Positions 32,935-41,438 of a stretch of 64,000 nt of DNA are shown here, one piece after another (position 1 is the stretch's first letter; every line of letters starts with the position of its first letter). The position numbers and the translations under genes are program-made. The notes beneath the pieces were generated by a model that saw nothing but the letters and a program-made list of their open reading frames with translations, searched no databases and had not been told where the DNA came from. Source of the DNA: Paraburkholderia kirstenboschensis (GTDB lineage: Bacteria > Pseudomonadota > Gammaproteobacteria > Burkholderiales > Burkholderiaceae); the NCBI RefSeq assembly GCF_904848585.1, contig NZ_CAJHCR010000017.1:62001-126000 (forward strand), in the 5' to 3' direction.

Positions 32935-33209
32935 AAGGTCTTTTGCGCGTGGGCCTTGCGGTCCTGCTCACCCCACTCGTGTTCATCGGTCTTTCGCGTA
33001 TTGACCCACTCGCGCGCTGGGTCGGAAGCGACGCCGTATGGACGGTGCTCACGCCGTTATTTCGTATGTTCGGCGCCGTTGGCACCGAAGGCGAAGAAAG
33101 CGTAGTGCTCTGCGTGCTGCTTGCCGTCAGCTTCATCACTGCGGCGCTCCTGGTCTGGATTGCATCGGTCCTTATCCAGAGGCAAAGACAGCGCCAGGCA
33201 GCGCGGTAA
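32931..33209 (+). CDS. Two-helix membrane protein, possible immunity partner
   Basis: A 92-residue protein with two hydrophobic helices (LLRVGLAVLLTPLVFIGL and VLCVLLAVSFITAALLVWI) and a basic tail of Arg/Gln. Its ATG overlaps the stop of the Tlde1-like gene (ATGA), so it is translated with it. Protection against a peptidoglycan-targeting effector is the natural inference, but I see no family match to known Tldi proteins. Confidence 0.55.
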   Translation: MKGLLRVGLAVLLTPLVFIGLSRIDPLARWVGSDAVWTVLTPLFRMFGAVGTEGEESVVLCVLLAVSFITAALLVWIASVLIQRQRQRQAAR

Positions 33210-33301
33210 GCGCTCCGCCGTGTTCCGGTGAGTATGTTGCGTGTCATCTGCGCCCGAACGGACGACGGCGGCTGTGCCTGCCGGACCTGCGCTCCGTAGA
33301 C

Positions 33302-34751
33302 TTAAAGGGCGTCGATGCTGATGTCGAAGAATCCGTTGCATCCGGTGCAACGGAACAGGCGCCGCTTGAGTTCGGCCGCCGTCCGCTTCCTTGTCCGTTT
33401 GAAACCGTGCGGTCGCGCCTCGACCTGCTTCAGGCAGTGCGGGCAGTCCATCAGCGGCCGCGGAGCTTTAAGTCCAAGCCGCACGCGCCGCTCAAAGTTG
33501 CCGGTCGGATCCAGGAGCAACAGCCACTCGCGGAATCGCCGGACCCAGGCCTTTACTATTTCAGGCGTCGTCCCGAGTTCTTCTGCGGCATGAGCGAGCG
33601 GCCGATGCTGCGAAAGCAGAGGCAGGAACGCATACAGGATGTCCTTGCGCAGCATCTTGGCCAGCGGCGTACGGGTCGCACGCGAATACAACCTTGCGCA
33701 CACACGGCACTGGAATTGGGGCAGAGGCGAGCGCGCGCGCTTCGTAGAGGCAAGTCGAGTGTTGTCGCTGCCGCAATGCGGGCACGGCGGCGGTTCGACA
33801 TTGTCGGAGAGGGTCCGGTCGACGTGGCTTTTCAGAAAACGCGTCAGTTCCTTGTCCTCGACGTGGCGTCGCGGAAGAGGACTGGTGTGACGCAGCGGGC
33901 CGCCGAAATCGAACCGCTCTGCATCGAGGGCCGAGAGAAGCGGCGTTGGCACCGGCACCGGCGCCTTGCGGGGCTGCGTTCTGACGGAAGCGGATTCGAC
34001 ACGCGGCAGATCCGGGGCGTCGAGTCCAGCGCGTCGGCGGCGCTCGGCCGCGTTAAGCGCCAGATCATTGGCCACGATGACGGGTATGTCACCGCCGGTC
34101 GTTGCCGCGTCCAGCGGCCACACGTAAGCGCACGACGGACACTTCGCCCGACGTTTGTCGTCGGCGCTGAACCCTCCGTTGTTCAGTTGCCCATCATGGC
34201 CGCATTTCGGACACTCGCCGTGCGGGCGGTATCTCAGGCCGAGCCTGACAAGCGGCGTCCAATGGACGTCGGGATCGTGCGTGCAACGCGATGAGTTGCC
34301 GGAAGCGCATCAACCAGTTCGAGACGGCGCCGTATTCGACGCCCAGACGCCGTGATACCTCCTCGAGCGGCACCGGCTGGGACAGAAGCCGGAAGAACTC
34401 GGGCATTTTCTTCGCGAACCGGAGGCGGGCAATGGGGCTGCCCGTCAGTCGTGTGTACAGACGACGGCAATCGGCGCACCGAAAATAGGGCACTGCATGA
34501 TACTCATTCGCCCGCTGGTGCAGGCGGCCACGGGCGCCAGCGCAATGCGGGCAACGCGGCACCGGAGTCGCGTCAGCCGAATGGAGCTCCGCCCAGAGGC
34601 TACCGACGAAGGCGGTAAGGGCGGGATTTTCTGTGTCGCCGTACTCCCGCGCTTTGCCGTGCGTGATTGGCTCGTGCGCATCGAAGAAAACCTGGGGGCG
34701 AACGGAGCGTCCCGAGCGCCGGGAAGATTGTTCTTTCGGTAGGCCTGCCAT
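33302..34751 (-). pseudogene. DUF746 protein with two domain copies, split by a frameshift
   Basis: Two minus-strand frames form one gene of about 480 residues. The first (34751-34194) has CPHCAGARGR, FRCADCRRLYTR, then a helix-turn-helix-like part ending LGVEYGAVSNWLMRFRQL. The second (34123-33302) has CPHCGSDNTR, FQCRVCARLYSR, ELGTTPEIVKAWVRRFREW, then a second CPHC...CTGC pair. The frame between them, read without a start codon, gives VRLGLRYRPHGECPKCGHD and KCPSCAYVWPLD, completing the first copy. Each copy is thus zinc ribbon, helical part, zinc ribbon, like IS1-type transposase N-termini. Removing one C (minus strand) at 34271-34273 restores one frame. Confidence 0.75.
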
Positions 34752-34887
34752 CTCGTTGGGCGATCTGCAATAAGCGGTAATTCTAGGAGATATAGAGGTG
34801 CACGTCTGGCCAGAGGGCGTCGAGCTTCAAAAACGGACGTTTATCGCCCCGGTTGGTCCGGATCGGCGTCGTGAGAAACCTTGAGCG

Positions 34888-35390
34888 TCAGGACTTTCCT
34901 ACAGTCAAACAACGCCCCGCGCGGTATTCACGCATCATATTCATGATTTCTTGCCGACGTAGGTCGGGATCGAGTTTCCTCGCTTCGACGATGTGTGCGA
35001 TGAGGTCATCGTCCACGCTTTCCGGCAACAGCAGTTGCATATCGCTCAGCGATAGATATTCGACGGCGTCCCCACTATCGCCAAATTTCTCGTAGCATCG
35101 GGCATAAAGCTTAATAGTGTCGTAGGACAGGTTTGTTTTGTTCGCTATGTACTGGTAGACGGAAACTCTTGCGTGCTTCCGTATGGCGGGCGTGTCTCCG
35201 TCCCTGGCGACGCAAACTGCTTCGTAACGCTCAACGAGAAGGACGATGGCTCTGCCGGCTTCTGTGTGATGGCGCCTGGCGCCGCAGACGAGCCGCAGAT
35301 AAACGATGGCATCTGTGAGCGTATCTGGTGTGTCGTCCAGCGCAGCTTCGTGTTCCTCGGTGCTTTCGCCTCGTCCCGTACCTCATTCAT
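34888..35390 (-). pseudogene. Unknown protein with apparent frameshift near its start
   Basis: From ATG 35390, with AAGGA upstream, the first ten codons (MNEVRDEAKA) run into an unlikely frame. One base over, an open frame of about 150 codons with good codon use continues to a stop at 34888-34890, containing TEEHEAALDDTPDTLTDAIV, VSVYQYIANKTNLSYDTIKLY and VDDDLIAHIVEARKLDP. That frame has no usable start of its own. Adding one base at the TTT run 35364-35366 joins them. The middle part looks like a helix-turn-helix. It lies 31 bases after the helicase gene, so it is probably its operon partner. Confidence 0.55.
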
Positions 35391-35421
35391 CTTTGTTCCT
35401 TGCATTGTCTGGACAGTCTTA

Positions 35422-36894
35422 TCAGCTTTCGGCCGCATCCGTGAAAACTTTAAGTAGATCGTTGCGCAACTCTGATACGTCCATTTCATTCCGGGCGCGT
35501 GTAAGGCCCACGTACAGCAAGCGCTTCTCTTCGTCGGCCATCGTAGTGCGTCCATCGTCTTCCGTCTTGAACCTGAAGTCGCCGCAGACCTTCACCCGGT
35601 CCCATTCAAGACCTTTGGCGCGGTGAATCGTTGAGACCACATAATCCGCCTCCGCTTCCGGCGAAGCGCGGGACAGGAGGTCGCGCAGATAGGCGGTGCC
35701 TTCACGATCGATAAGCTGGACAACGGGGAGGAGATCACGGCCAGCGTGAGTCGCTGCGTATTGCTGAACGTCGCGCCACGTTTCGAACAGTGCGAGTGAA
35801 GCAGGGCTGAACGTCCGCTGACCCCGCATCAGGCGGTCCGCGCCGTCGGCGAATGCAAGGATCTCCTCCACGTTCGCCCGCACGGCGACCTTGTGTCCGT
35901 TCTGCAGGCCGTTTGCCAGCGTCCCAATGACAGTCACGTTCTTGCGGCAGAGGATCGCGTCGAAGCTCCGGGTGGGTTCATGCTCCTCGAAGAAGGTAGA
36001 TGAAATGTTGGCCTGGCCGCGAACCGGTACGCGCTCGCCCAGGAGGTTCAGCACGCGTGAAGCAAGCGCGGCAAAGTGCGGTCCGAAACGGAACGACTCA
36101 GTGAGCGCGCACTCCCGTGCCTTGATGTATTCCATGGCGTTGACCGCACCGCGCCACTCGTAGATCTGCTGATAGGGGTCGCCCACATAGATGATCTGGG
36201 CCTGGCCCTGACGACGCAGGACCGACAGCATCAGACCGTCGCTGTCCTGCGCTTCATCGAACAGGATGAAATCGGCGCCGATCTGCGGGCGCGACCGCTC
36301 CCACGTCTTCAGATACGTGTCTGGGGTGATGGCGATCTTTCCCTGCGGGTCGATGCTCTCGTTCCAGTGTCGTACCACGAAGGGCAAAAGCATCGCGCGC
36401 AACTCGTCGGCCGACTGCTCGGTGATCATCTCGTCGACTGGAATGTGCCACGCCTCTGGCTCGTCCTGCGCGGACCGGCAAAAGCGTGCAGCGCCATCTG
36501 CAACGAGGCGGCCGAGCTGGAAGGCGGATAGCTCGACGTTTTTGCCAATAATCGTCGGAACGCGGACGGGGCCGAGCCCGTACCTGGCAGCGAGAAGGTG
36601 AGGCGGCTCCTTTGGAAGATTCAGCCGCGCGGTCAGCGCCTTGTCGGTGGCCCGGAAGGCGACCGAATGGACCGTCTGACACATGACGTTGCGCGGAAAC
36701 TTCCGCCTGGCTTCGGCCGCAATGTCCTTATTGAAGGCGAGGTACTGGCCACGCTTCGTGCTGAACCGTTCGGCGATCATCCCGAGCGTCGAGGTCTTGC
36801 CGGCGCCGGCGTACGCTTTGACTTTTACCGTAGCGCCGGAGGTGACCGTCTCGAGCGTGTCGAGCTGTTCGTTCGTCGGCTTGATTGTTTTCAT
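35422..36894 (-). CDS. UvrD/PcrA-like superfamily 1 helicase
   Basis: A 490-residue helicase. The ATG at 36894 is chosen because the sequence then begins MKTIKPTNEQLDTLETV, the usual Q-motif start, with GAGAG upstream. Motif I VKAYAGAGKTSTL lies near residues 23-35, motif II FILFDEAQDSDG, motif III YVGDPYQQIYEWRGA, motif V VSTIHRAKGLEWD and motif VI LYVGLTRARNE, all complete. The pattern (QQIYEWRGAVNAM) is closer to phage and F-box-type helicases than to the 16105 enzyme. Possible role in replication or repair of the element. A small frameshifted gene follows. Confidence 0.88.
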   Translation of the reverse strand: MKTIKPTNEQLDTLETVTSGATVKVKAYAGAGKTSTLGMIAERFSTKRGQYLAFNKDIAAEARRKFPRNVMCQTVHSVAFRATDKALTARLNLPKEPPHLLAARYGLGPVRVPTIIGKNVELSAFQLGRLVADGAARFCRSAQDEPEAWHIPVDEMITEQSADELRAMLLPFVVRHWNESIDPQGKIAITPDTYLKTWERSRPQIGADFILFDEAQDSDGLMLSVLRRQGQAQIIYVGDPYQQIYEWRGAVNAMEYIKARECALTESFRFGPHFAALASRVLNLLGERVPVRGQANISSTFFEEHEPTRSFDAILCRKNVTVIGTLANGLQNGHKVAVRANVEEILAFADGADRLMRGQRTFSPASLALFETWRDVQQYAATHAGRDLLPVVQLIDREGTAYLRDLLSRASPEAEADYVVSTIHRAKGLEWDRVKVCGDFRFKTEDDGRTTMADEEKRLLYVGLTRARNEMDVSELRNDLLKVFTDAAES

Positions 36895-37054
36895 GCGCTC
36901 TCGAATGATGTGGGCGGCGAAGGGCTGTGATGCGGGTTGCGGGACACACGAACTCCAGGACATTCTGACCGGTCGCGCAGGTGCACGCCCCGTCGAAAGA
37001 CGGCGTAACAGCACCGCCTTTCGGGCTCGTGAACCGGCCGACCGTGTCACACGC

Positions 37055-37522
37055 CTATCGCAGCGCGTTAGCTATGTCGCGCGGCACGGCAACGGGCTCG
37101 GCGTGGCTGGTCTGTACGCGGGTCCGTCCGGCGACAACCGACTCAGACCGGATCGCGACACGTTCCCGGAACAGACCGCGACCCGTTGTGACATGCGTCG
37201 CCTCGTATGGATTGCCACGCTTGATGTAGTCCCCAACGTCGAAATCGATTGGAAACAGCGACGACTCTTCGCCGCTCTCGACGACGAGCCGGATGGCGTT
37301 CAACGGAACACCGCGCAGGTGAGTATCCAGAATGCGATTCAGGATCTGGTCCCGGACGATGGATGACTCCATCGGACCCTGGTACTCGGCCTTCGTCTCA
37401 AGCAGATGGACAATCGCCAGACGCTCAGTTGTTGCGGTAAGCGCAATGCGGAACTGAAGGGCGCATGGTCGGCCCGTTTCATCGGGATAGGTCATGTCCA
37501 TGAATGATGTTTTGTATTGCAT
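37055..37522 (-). CDS. Unknown plasmid protein
   Basis: A 155-residue protein. GGAG stands before ATG 37522. The sequence alternates strands and helices (QFRIALTATTERLAIVHLLE, NAIRLVVESGEESSLFPIDF) with an Arg/Val-rich C-terminus. No motif or membrane helix. It lies between the helicase and the recombinase-like gene on the same strand. Confidence 0.55.
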   Translation of the reverse strand: MQYKTSFMDMTYPDETGRPCALQFRIALTATTERLAIVHLLETKAEYQGPMESSIVRDQILNRILDTHLRGVPLNAIRLVVESGEESSLFPIDFDVGDYIKRGNPYEATHVTTGRGLFRERVAIRSESVVAGRTRVQTSHAEPVAVPRDIANALR

Positions 37523-37593
37523 TTAGCACTCCGAACAAGCTTGTGCCGGCACAGACGAACCGGCAAGACCAGCCTACGGAGTTGGAAGCGAAG

Positions 37594-38511
37594 TCAAGTC
37601 GTCTGGGCGCTGATGGTGTCGCGGATGCGGATAACGGTGCGATGACTGGCCAGGCCCAGCATTGCGCTCGTCTGTTCGTTGGTGCGGCCAGACAGCAACT
37701 GACGACGCGCGAAGGTATTGCGCAACACACGCGGGCTCATGTCCGGCGCAGCAAAGCCGATCGCGTCCAGCGCTTCACGCACGACCGCACCGAGGAGGAC
37801 GTCGTTGATGGGCTTGTCACCTGTGCGCGGCGCGGGGAAAAGAAGCGTGCCGTCGGGCGACGGATGAAGCCGTTGCCATGCCGCAAGCGCAGGCGTCGAG
37901 AAGGCGGGAAGGGCCACAGTCCTCTCGAGGCGTGTCCCTCGCTTTGGAACGGATACCTGCGGCCGTACCCCTTCGACGACGACGTCGCGCCATCGCGTGC
38001 CGCGGACTTCGGCCGCAGTGAGGCCCGCCCCCAGCAGCAGCGCTACGACAGCGCGGTTGCGGCACAGGCGGGCATCGTCGCCGGCGTCGGGTTGCACGAA
38101 GGTTTGCAGCGCCGCGTCGGCGGCCGGATCGAGAAAGAGCGGCTCGGGCTCATCCTCTGGCCAGGCGGCCGAGAGTGCGAAGGGTGCCGCCGGATTGCTC
38201 TCACGCAGACCGACGTCGACGAGGTGGCGACATAGTCGATCGATCAGCTTGACGTAGCGCAGGCGTGTGGTCGTGCCCGGCGCGCAGCGGTTTTCGACGT
38301 CGCCAAAGAATGACTCAAGGTGCTCGGGCCCAAACGTCGCGAGTGCCACGCCGCGGGTGAGCAGATGGCGTAGGAACCGGTCGAACATCGCCTTGTGCTG
38401 CACGATCGAGCGTTGGGAGAACCGGCGGCGGTCTGCGCCGGCCGCCTCTGTCGTCTGCCAGTGGAGATAGGCGGAGTGCGGCTCGGCATTCCACAGGTGC
38501 GACTCGTTCAT
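37594..38511 (-). CDS. Tyrosine-recombinase-like protein without a visible nucleophile
   Basis: About 305 residues. The N-terminal part (SIVQHKAMFDRFLRHLLTRG, CAPGTTTRLRYVKLIDRLCRHL) is a SAM-like core-binding domain and the rest is a catalytic-type domain: GLTAAEVRGTRWRD gives the first Arg, SPRVLRNTFARRQL the second-Arg box, and LGLASHRTVIRIRDT the end box. In active recombinases the last two carry HxxR and a Tyr nine residues after LGH; here the H is absent from both and no Tyr follows. It is probably inactive, or a DNA-binding regulator derived from a recombinase. The start at 38511 is chosen by the N-terminal domain; GTG a few codons upstream is possible. Confidence 0.75.
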   Translation of the reverse strand: MNESHLWNAEPHSAYLHWQTTEAAGADRRRFSQRSIVQHKAMFDRFLRHLLTRGVALATFGPEHLESFFGDVENRCAPGTTTRLRYVKLIDRLCRHLVDVGLRESNPAAPFALSAAWPEDEPEPLFLDPAADAALQTFVQPDAGDDARLCRNRAVVALLLGAGLTAAEVRGTRWRDVVVEGVRPQVSVPKRGTRLERTVALPAFSTPALAAWQRLHPSPDGTLLFPAPRTGDKPINDVLLGAVVREALDAIGFAAPDMSPRVLRNTFARRQLLSGRTNEQTSAMLGLASHRTVIRIRDTISAQTT

Positions 38512-38584
38512 GGCATTGATCACCTTATATACTGAACTGGCGTCATCCCTACACCTGGCGAATCTCCGATCCGCCATCCTGCCT

Positions 38585-39133
38585 CTAGGAAGAGGGGGGT
38601 ACCGTGCCGCCCCCATAGGCGTCGCAGATCGCACGCAGGCACGCAAGCGGACCGCCCGGGACGATCTTTGCAGCGCACGCGAGCATCAGGTTGAGGGAAA
38701 GCCCGAAGTCCTCGACCAGATAGCCGCGCTCGCAAACATCGCCGAGCGCGGTCGCAATGCACGGCACGCGCTCGCGCAACTCCGTGACATCCTCCCGGTA
38801 AGCCCAAATGGGCTTCCCAAGCGCAGCCGCAAACCCGATCTCGAATGCAGTGCCACTATCCGGCTCGCCAACGCCACGAAAGTCAGCCACATTGGCCATC
38901 ACCATATCGGCGCGGCGAATGGCGGCCGCGTTGGCACGATAGATCCACGCGGCCTTGTCTTGAGGCGACAGGTTCGCCGGCGCGATCGCGTCGAGCGGAT
39001 AAAGCCCCTCGAATCCCAGGCTGGTGCAAAGTCGCTGCAGCGAGCGACCGTATTCCAGTGCGTCGGGGCGAAACACGTCGAAACCCGCGAGATAGATCCG
39101 CGCCTTTCCGGCGCCGTCGTGTGCCGCAGTCAT
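38585..39133 (-). CDS. Nucleoside 2-deoxyribosyltransferase
   Basis: A 182-residue enzyme of the NDT family (PF05014), which moves deoxyribose between bases or hydrolyses nucleotides. It begins with KARIYLAGFDVFRPDA, has RADMVMANVADFRG and GEPDSGTAFEIGFAAALGKP with the catalytic Glu, and a C-terminal amphipathic segment. ATG at 39133 overlaps the H-NS stop (ATGA), fixing the start. Such enzymes on mobile elements may salvage or change nucleotide pools; relatives occur in some defence loci, but no such context is evident here. Confidence 0.85.
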   Translation of the reverse strand: MTAAHDGAGKARIYLAGFDVFRPDALEYGRSLQRLCTSLGFEGLYPLDAIAPANLSPQDKAAWIYRANAAAIRRADMVMANVADFRGVGEPDSGTAFEIGFAAALGKPIWAYREDVTELRERVPCIATALGDVCERGYLVEDFGLSLNLMLACAAKIVPGGPLACLRAICDAYGGGTVPPSS

Positions 39134-39414
39134 TCGGGGATGCGAAAGCGTGCGAGGTCCTGATCCTTGATCCATCGCGGCGCCCGCCCGCGCCCGCTCC
39201 ACGTTTCGCCAGTCTCGGGGTCTCGGTACTTTGCGGCCACCGGGCGTCCCGCGTCCTTGCGCCGCTTGCCAAACACCTGGTCAGGCGTAAAGCCGAACTC
39301 CGCCACAGTCTCGCGGACCTTTTCGAGCGCGGACGCAGCTTCGTGCTGTCGTGCCTCTGCGATGAGTTTTTCAAGCTTTTCTTTTTCCGCGAGCAGTTCC
39401 TTGTATCGTGCCAT
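39130..39414 (-). CDS. H-NS family nucleoid protein
   Basis: A 94-residue protein with a coiled-coil N-terminus (residues 1-45, YKELLAEKEKLEKLIAEAR) and the classic C-terminal DNA-binding motif KYRDPETGETWSGRGRAPRW. It would oligomerise and silence AT-rich DNA, and plasmid-borne H-NS is thought to limit the fitness cost of newly gained DNA. It is co-transcribed with the deoxyribosyltransferase gene through a four-base overlap. A promoter-like pair lies upstream. Confidence 0.95.
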   Translation of the reverse strand: MARYKELLAEKEKLEKLIAEARQHEAASALEKVRETVAEFGFTPDQVFGKRRKDAGRPVAAKYRDPETGETWSGRGRAPRWIKDQDLARFRIPE

Positions 39415-39445
39415 CGTCTTGAATTTCCGTTGTGGATGATGGACG

Positions 39446-39472
39446 ATTCTACCAGGCCCGAATCGCTGTCAA
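39446..39472 (-). promoter_or_regulatory. Probable promoter of the H-NS gene
   Basis: On the minus strand a perfect TTGACA (39467-39472) stands 15 bases before TAGAAT (39446-39451), about 30 bases upstream of the H-NS start. The short spacing lowers certainty. Confidence 0.5.
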
Positions 39473-39564
39473 GTGCCCATCCCTGACTCGCAGGCGGAGA
39501 TGTGATGTTCGCTCCGGTCCTCGCCAGCGGCGGCTCAACTTCACATTTGCAATAACGACTATCG

Positions 39565-40002
39565 ATGAAAAGAATTTCTGTCCGTCGCTCGAGCGTTCAT
39601 GGTCGCGGCGTCTTTGCGTTGCAGCCGCTTAGCGCAGGTGAACTCATCATCGAGTACACCGGTACGGTTATGAGCTGGAAACGCGCGGTAACCCGCCATG
39701 CGAAATTCGGCACTGAGGGACATACGTTCCTGTTCGGGCTTGCCGACGGTCGGGTCATCGACGGCTCGATCGGCGGCAACAGCGCACGATGGATCAACCA
39801 TGCGTGCGTCGCGAACTGTGAAGCCGTCGAATCCGAGGGGAGAGTACTCATACACGCACTCGCGAATATCAGGGCCGGCGAGGAACTGTTTATCAGCTAT
39901 GGACTGACGACAGAAGGCCGCGCTTCGGCATCGGTACGAGCGCAGTACGCATGCCGTTGCGGTCACCGTCGTTGTCGCGGAACCATGCTCGGCCGCAGAT
40001 GA
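39565..40002 (+). CDS. SET-domain protein methyltransferase
   Basis: A 145-residue protein that is nearly all SET domain, which methylates lysines with S-adenosylmethionine. The start RRSSVHGRGVFALQPLSAGE binds the cofactor; RWINHACVANCEA gives the N-H motif; EELFISYG gives the catalytic Tyr; and YACRCGHRRCRG is a post-SET zinc cluster. All key residues are present. The target is unknown: the neighbouring H-NS protein and other DNA-binding proteins are possible. SET enzymes are best known in eukaryotes but occur in bacteria, some as secreted effectors; no secretion signal is visible. Confidence 0.88.
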   Translation: MKRISVRRSSVHGRGVFALQPLSAGELIIEYTGTVMSWKRAVTRHAKFGTEGHTFLFGLADGRVIDGSIGGNSARWINHACVANCEAVESEGRVLIHALANIRAGEELFISYGLTTEGRASASVRAQYACRCGHRRCRGTMLGRR

Positions 40003-40122
40003 CGCAGCGGTAGCGTTCCGGCTGCGTGCCTTGTAACGGCGACAGTCGGTCCGTCCGATATTCAACGGTCACCCGCGCTGAACGCTTTGCTCTACGCGGC
40101 GATGCATCCAGGAAGCGCTTTC

Positions 40123-40587
40123 CTATGGCTTTTCGTTCGAAAGCGTAGCGATCCTTCGCGCGTGCAGGCGTTCACGAAGTAGGACCTTGGCTACAACCGG
40201 TAAGTCTGCGGCAAGCTCATTGCAACTTTTGTGAGCCAGCACCAGGTTGGCGAGTCGCCAGGAGCCGCCGTCCTTTTCTGACAAAAGATGTTCCAACGTC
40301 ACGTCGCCAGTTCCAAGCGCAACGCCGCAGTAAAAGCAGTTGTCCCCGTCGCGCGCTCGCAAGCTCTTCAGGCGTGCCGCCCGCTTCTTCTGGCTCGGGT
40401 TCGCGGTATCTCGGGATCGCGGCGCGGACGGTAAAGTACCGTTTCCCGCCGGCCGCAGAAGTCTGATCGCCATCGGCTCCATGCGGATGACTTCGGCTGC
40501 CCCCTTCTCGAGCAGCGCAATCGCCCGCGATAAGGAACAGTTCGCCACCGCGGCGCCGTTCAGATCGAAGACCGCAACCGCTGACAT
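40123..40587 (-). CDS. HNH endonuclease-like protein
   Basis: A 154-residue protein. An N-terminal part of about 50 residues (VAVFDLNGAAVANCSLSRAI) resembles the domain seen before HNH in RRXRR/IscB-like and related small proteins, but weakly. The HNH core follows: CFYCGVALGTGDVTLEHLL, then GGSWRLANLVLAHKSCN. Zinc Cys pairs and the H-N-H residues are present. It may be a homing or repair-type nuclease. No phage terminase or restriction genes lie nearby. Confidence 0.8.
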   Translation of the reverse strand: MSAVAVFDLNGAAVANCSLSRAIALLEKGAAEVIRMEPMAIRLLRPAGNGTLPSAPRSRDTANPSQKKRAARLKSLRARDGDNCFYCGVALGTGDVTLEHLLSEKDGGSWRLANLVLAHKSCNELAADLPVVAKVLLRERLHARRIATLSNEKP

Positions 40588-40621
40588 GATTTGTCGGGCC
40601 TTAATCAGTCAACGTAGATGC

Positions 40622-40816
40622 TCATCCGCGGCTCGCCAGGGCGCGCTCGATCTTCTGATCGGTCTTGTACTGGCTCAGTGCGTAGACGGACCAGATTGCG
40701 GCAGGAATCCAGCCGATCAGCGTAATCTGAAGCAGCAGGCAGACTATTCCCGCGAACGACCGCCCGATCGTGAAGAACTGAAGCCATGGGAAAATCAGGG
40801 CGAGCAATAAACGCAT
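40622..40816 (-). CDS. Pmp3/YqaE-type membrane peptide
   Basis: A 64-residue protein with two hydrophobic helices (LLLALIFPWLQFFTIGRSF and GIVCLLLQITLIGWIPAAIW) in the layout of the Pmp3/YqaE family (PF01679), including the GWIP turn. Members affect membrane potential and stress tolerance. AAAGGA precedes the ATG. It is 34 bases from the HNH gene on the same strand. Confidence 0.85.
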   Translation of the reverse strand: MRLLLALIFPWLQFFTIGRSFAGIVCLLLQITLIGWIPAAIWSVYALSQYKTDQKIERALASRG

Positions 40817-41140
40817 TTTTGTCCTTTGTTGATTGAGGTTTTCTCAGAAAGCACCGACGCCGGTCGTGAGACGAAGATGCTCCGGTAGCGGTGAGTATCA
40901 AAAGGCCTGGCGTTTCGTGTTATCGGCCGCGTCCCGCGAAACCTTGAGTTCGTCGACGGCGGGACGGGTGTCGCAGGGAGGCGCTTTAGCTGGCCGGCTT
41001 CCCTGGCGGGGCCATGTCCGCTGCTTTGGAGAGCGTAGACAAACGCCGGCGACGGTATGGAATGTGCTGGAACCACTGCGACGGCCGGGCCTCGCACAAT
41101 TCCGCCAACGACCGCCCTGGCCGGAGAAGGGAGAGATTCC

Positions 41141-41437
41141 ATGACTCATCAGGACTTTGTTCGTCAGCTTGCGATGATGCTTCGCGATATGCCGCGTGGC
41201 GTTACTGCGGAGCTCAGCGATTGCATGGTGGCGTACTGGAACGGGCACTCCGTCGTCTTCGCCTTCCTTTGCGAGCGTGGGACCGGAGCGGTAGAGGAGG
41301 AGTTCGACATTGACGATTATGTCTGGGAAGACTGGCGGCCAACCTTCGAAAACTGGCTTGCACGGCCCGTGTTCAGCGCCAGCCCGGAGGTTGAGCTCTG
41401 GCTGAGAGATGCTCCGCCGCACGAGGCCGGTGCGTGA
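41141..41437 (+). CDS. Unknown protein, related to the 49709 gene
   Basis: A 98-residue protein. GGGAGAG precedes the ATG at 41141. The sequence LRDMPRGVTAELSDCMVAYW and a C-terminal W.ARPVF...EVELWL pattern are matched by the C-terminal half of the protein encoded at 49709-50242 (LRDRPPGTTADITGDSVLYW, MRPAF, LLEWLDDA). The two are paralogues by eye. No family recognised. It ends one base before the ligD start. Confidence 0.6.
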   Translation: MTHQDFVRQLAMMLRDMPRGVTAELSDCMVAYWNGHSVVFAFLCERGTGAVEEEFDIDDYVWEDWRPTFENWLARPVFSASPEVELWLRDAPPHEAGA

Positions 41438-41438
41438 A

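Noticed and set aside
33038..34294. A 418-codon plus-strand frame over the DUF746 region
   Set aside because: The minus strand shows zinc-ribbon and helix-turn-helix motifs; the plus-strand frame is Arg-rich, motif-free and overlaps the 32931 gene.
37594..38511. Calling the recombinase-like gene the active integrase of the element
   Set aside because: The catalytic Tyr and His residues are not visible, and no attachment-site repeats were found beside it.
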